From the NCBI GenBank assembly GCA_036500065.1, contig DASYCT010000478.1, forward strand, positions 1 through 6,116: DNA of 6,116 nucleotides, written 5' to 3'. Source of the stretch: JACMLD01 sp036500065. GTDB taxonomy: Bacteria; Bacteroidota; Bacteroidia; Chitinophagales; Chitinophagaceae. The position numbers were made by a program, and so were the translations under genes. Below the pieces are notes generated by a model. The model saw nothing but the letters and a program-made list of their open reading frames with translations, did not search any database and had not been told where the DNA came from. Positions 4,905-6,116 of the stretch are shown here, one piece after another. How positions within the stretch are numbered: the stretch's first letter is position 1; every line of letters starts with the position of its first letter.

Positions 4905-6044
4905 TTATTTACGAAGCAGGTCCAGTAATTGTTTGTCGAGTTTATGGCCATACCAATCCTCGTAGGCAACATCGGCCCGGCCGGAATCCAGTATGCCAAA
5001 ATCACCGATAAAATTCCAGGTGGCAAAACCGATCCTGTGCGTGCGGAGTATATCGGTCACATCGCCAAACCAGGCAAGGAATACCTCGTGCGGGGTCTTG
5101 TTCCAGCAGCCGCATTCGCCACAATGCACACCAACCCCCTGTTCTGTCAACGCTATCCAGGGTTTATAGTATTCTTCCAGCATGGGGCGGCTGAGGTATT
5201 GATCGCCCACCTGGCCCGGCCATTTCGGTTCGGGCAGGTGGTCGGGGTCTTTATTGGCCCAGGGCGCCTTGTAATGCGATATGGCATGAGGATAATAGCC
5301 GCGGCAGCTTTGGGCGATATTGAGATCGGCTATCTCGGGTATAACGCTGTTGCCTACATTATTGCCGTCGGCAATCACCAGGTGATCGGGATTTTCTTTA
5401 CGGATAGCTGCTGCTGCGGCCATCGCCACCTTTCGGTACACGGCCCCGGGCACCGGTCCCGATTTGGAATGCTGATCGTTCATGTCCTCGCGCATGGAAG
5501 GTTCGTTGAGCAGGTCGAAACTGATCTTTTTGGACGAGGTGTTTTTATAACGCTTTGCCCACAAGGTCCAGTGAAAATAAAAAGCATCCTGTGCGGCCTG
5601 GTCGGTCCATAGATTGTAGGGCTCATGAAAACCCGCGTTGATGCAATAACCCGGCGCCCGGTGCAGGTTGAGGCTTACATGCATATTGTATTTATGCGCC
5701 AGGGCCACGAGCCGGTCGATTTCATCTACCTTTTGTTCATTGATCTTGTACACTTCCTCCGGCAGGATATTCCTGCTGCGGTCAAAATCGAGGTAACAGG
5801 GATAAGCCAGGGGCAGGCGGATAAAATCAAACCCCCATCCCGTCATCCATTTAAAATGCTCTTCCAGTGTGGGTCTTCGGGAAGGGGCCGGGTTGGGAGA
5901 AAAGAAATCCAACAGGTTGAAGCCTTTCCATTGCGGGAGCGGATTGCCTTTGGTTACTTTCAAAGCGGCCAAAGCCGCTTTTTCTGCCAGCGATAACCCG
6001 ATGCCGGCAAGTACGGTATTCTTTATAAACGATTGACGGTTCAT
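4905..6044 (-). CDS. Exported glycoside hydrolase family 5 (cellulase-type) enzyme
   Basis: This is a secreted or periplasmic (beta/alpha)8-barrel glycosidase of GH5 that cleaves beta-linked glucan or mannan-type substrates by the retaining mechanism. Numbering from the ATG at 6044, the acid/base E181 is in FDLLNEPS, with N180 before it, and the likely nucleophile E310 is in HCGECGCWN. Other GH5 marks are FIRLP (R76), LNLHRAPG (H128), GYYPHAISHY (H253) and ATWNF near the C-terminus. The N-terminus MNRQSFIKNTVLAGIGLSLAEKAALA resembles the Tat/Sec signals of Bacteroidota enzymes, but the usual twin arginine is Arg-Gln. The frame opens three codons earlier with GTG at 6053; I prefer the ATG because it begins the signal motif. 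The length (379 residues) fits a single catalytic domain without a carbohydrate-binding module or sorting tail. Three cysteines surround the nucleophile, which is unusual. Substrate and subfamily cannot be fixed from the sequence. Confidence 0.9.
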   Translation of the reverse strand: MNRQSFIKNTVLAGIGLSLAEKAALAALKVTKGNPLPQWKGFNLLDFFSPNPAPSRRPTLEEHFKWMTGWGFDFIRLPLAYPCYLDFDRSRNILPEEVYKINEQKVDEIDRLVALAHKYNMHVSLNLHRAPGYCINAGFHEPYNLWTDQAAQDAFYFHWTLWAKRYKNTSSKKISFDLLNEPSMREDMNDQHSKSGPVPGAVYRKVAMAAAAAIRKENPDHLVIADGNNVGNSVIPEIADLNIAQSCRGYYPHAISHYKAPWANKDPDHLPEPKWPGQVGDQYLSRPMLEEYYKPWIALTEQGVGVHCGECGCWNKTPHEVFLAWFGDVTDILRTHRIGFATWNFIGDFGILDSGRADVAYEDWYGHKLDKQLLDLLRK

Positions 6045-6046
6045 GC

Positions 6047-6075
6047 TGTACACTTTTTCAGCCGAAAAAGGTACA
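6047..6075 (-). promoter_or_regulatory. Hairpin in the leader directly before the GH5 start codon
   Basis: In plus-strand terms, CTTTTTC (6053-6059), loop AGCC, GAAAAAG (6064-6070), extended by TGTAC (6047-6051) pairing with GTACA (6071-6075) past a single bulged A. The stem totals 12 base pairs and ends two bases before the ATG at 6044. If transcription starts near 6070 the arm would be only partly transcribed and the hairpin would need an upstream start; otherwise it is a DNA-level operator candidate. The symmetry is exact, the function is inference. Confidence 0.5.
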
Positions 6076-6102
6076 CAAAAATGATTATGGGTTTTTATCC
6101 AA
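6076..6102 (-). promoter_or_regulatory. Candidate promoter for the GH5 gene
   Basis: On the minus strand TTG (6100-6102), a 16-base spacer and CATTTTTG (6076-6083) match the Bacteroidota -33/-7 layout with one deviation (C for the first T). A second possible -7 box, TACCTTTT, lies just downstream (6067-6074) inside the leader hairpin. Either gives a short leader. Confidence 0.38.
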
Positions 6103-6116
6103 TACTGCTACGATTT

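Noticed and set aside
4620..4965. Two short plus-strand open frames in the repeat locus
   Set aside because: They run through inverted and tandem repeats, show no coding bias or domain, and the second runs into the GH5 gene on the other strand.
4929..5612. 227-residue plus-strand open frame
   Set aside because: It is antisense to the GH5 enzyme, whose catalytic residues are clear.

Overview
The window looks like chromosomal DNA from a member of the Bacteroidota, most likely Chitinophagaceae or a close relative. This rests on a secreted protein with a type IX secretion (Por) C-terminal sorting domain, TAnnTTTG-type promoter boxes of the Bacteroidota, weak or absent Shine-Dalgarno sequences, and mid-GC coding DNA with AT-rich intergenic stretches. 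TGA is used as a normal stop codon, so the standard bacterial code applies. The genus is inference.

Layout, left to right. (1) Positions 1-640, minus strand: a CPBP-family intramembrane protease that runs off the left edge. Its catalytic motifs are intact, but an in-frame TGA interrupts the reading frame 15 codons after the best start. (2) Divergent from it, plus strand: a small XRE-type helix-turn-helix protein with two C-terminal membrane segments (750-1184), then a calcineurin-like metallophosphoesterase (1191-1952) six bases downstream. The two probably form an operon that ends at a large imperfect palindrome (1994-2031). (3) 2094-4169: a 691-residue secreted glycine-rich protein with signal peptide, N-terminal beta-type region, Gly-rich core, fibronectin-III-like module and type IX sorting tail. 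(4) 4170-4341: a gene-free stretch with three perfect short hairpins. (5) 4342-4605: an unrecognised 87-residue ORF. (6) 4606-4904: a gene-free stretch whose right half is a dense, nested arrangement of inverted and direct repeats. (7) 4905-6044, minus strand: an exported GH5 (cellulase-type) glycoside hydrolase with both catalytic glutamates, preceded by a leader that is almost entirely one hairpin.

The genes do not form one pathway. The divergent protease and membrane-anchored regulator share a 109-bp region holding back-to-back promoter candidates, so they may be functionally linked. The Gly-rich protein and the GH5 enzyme are both exported and fit a surface polysaccharide-using lifestyle. 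The features most worth following up are the repeat-structured locus at 4746-4900, the in-frame TGA in the CPBP gene, and the GH5 leader hairpin. No CRISPR array, tRNA, rRNA, transposase or phage gene was found.
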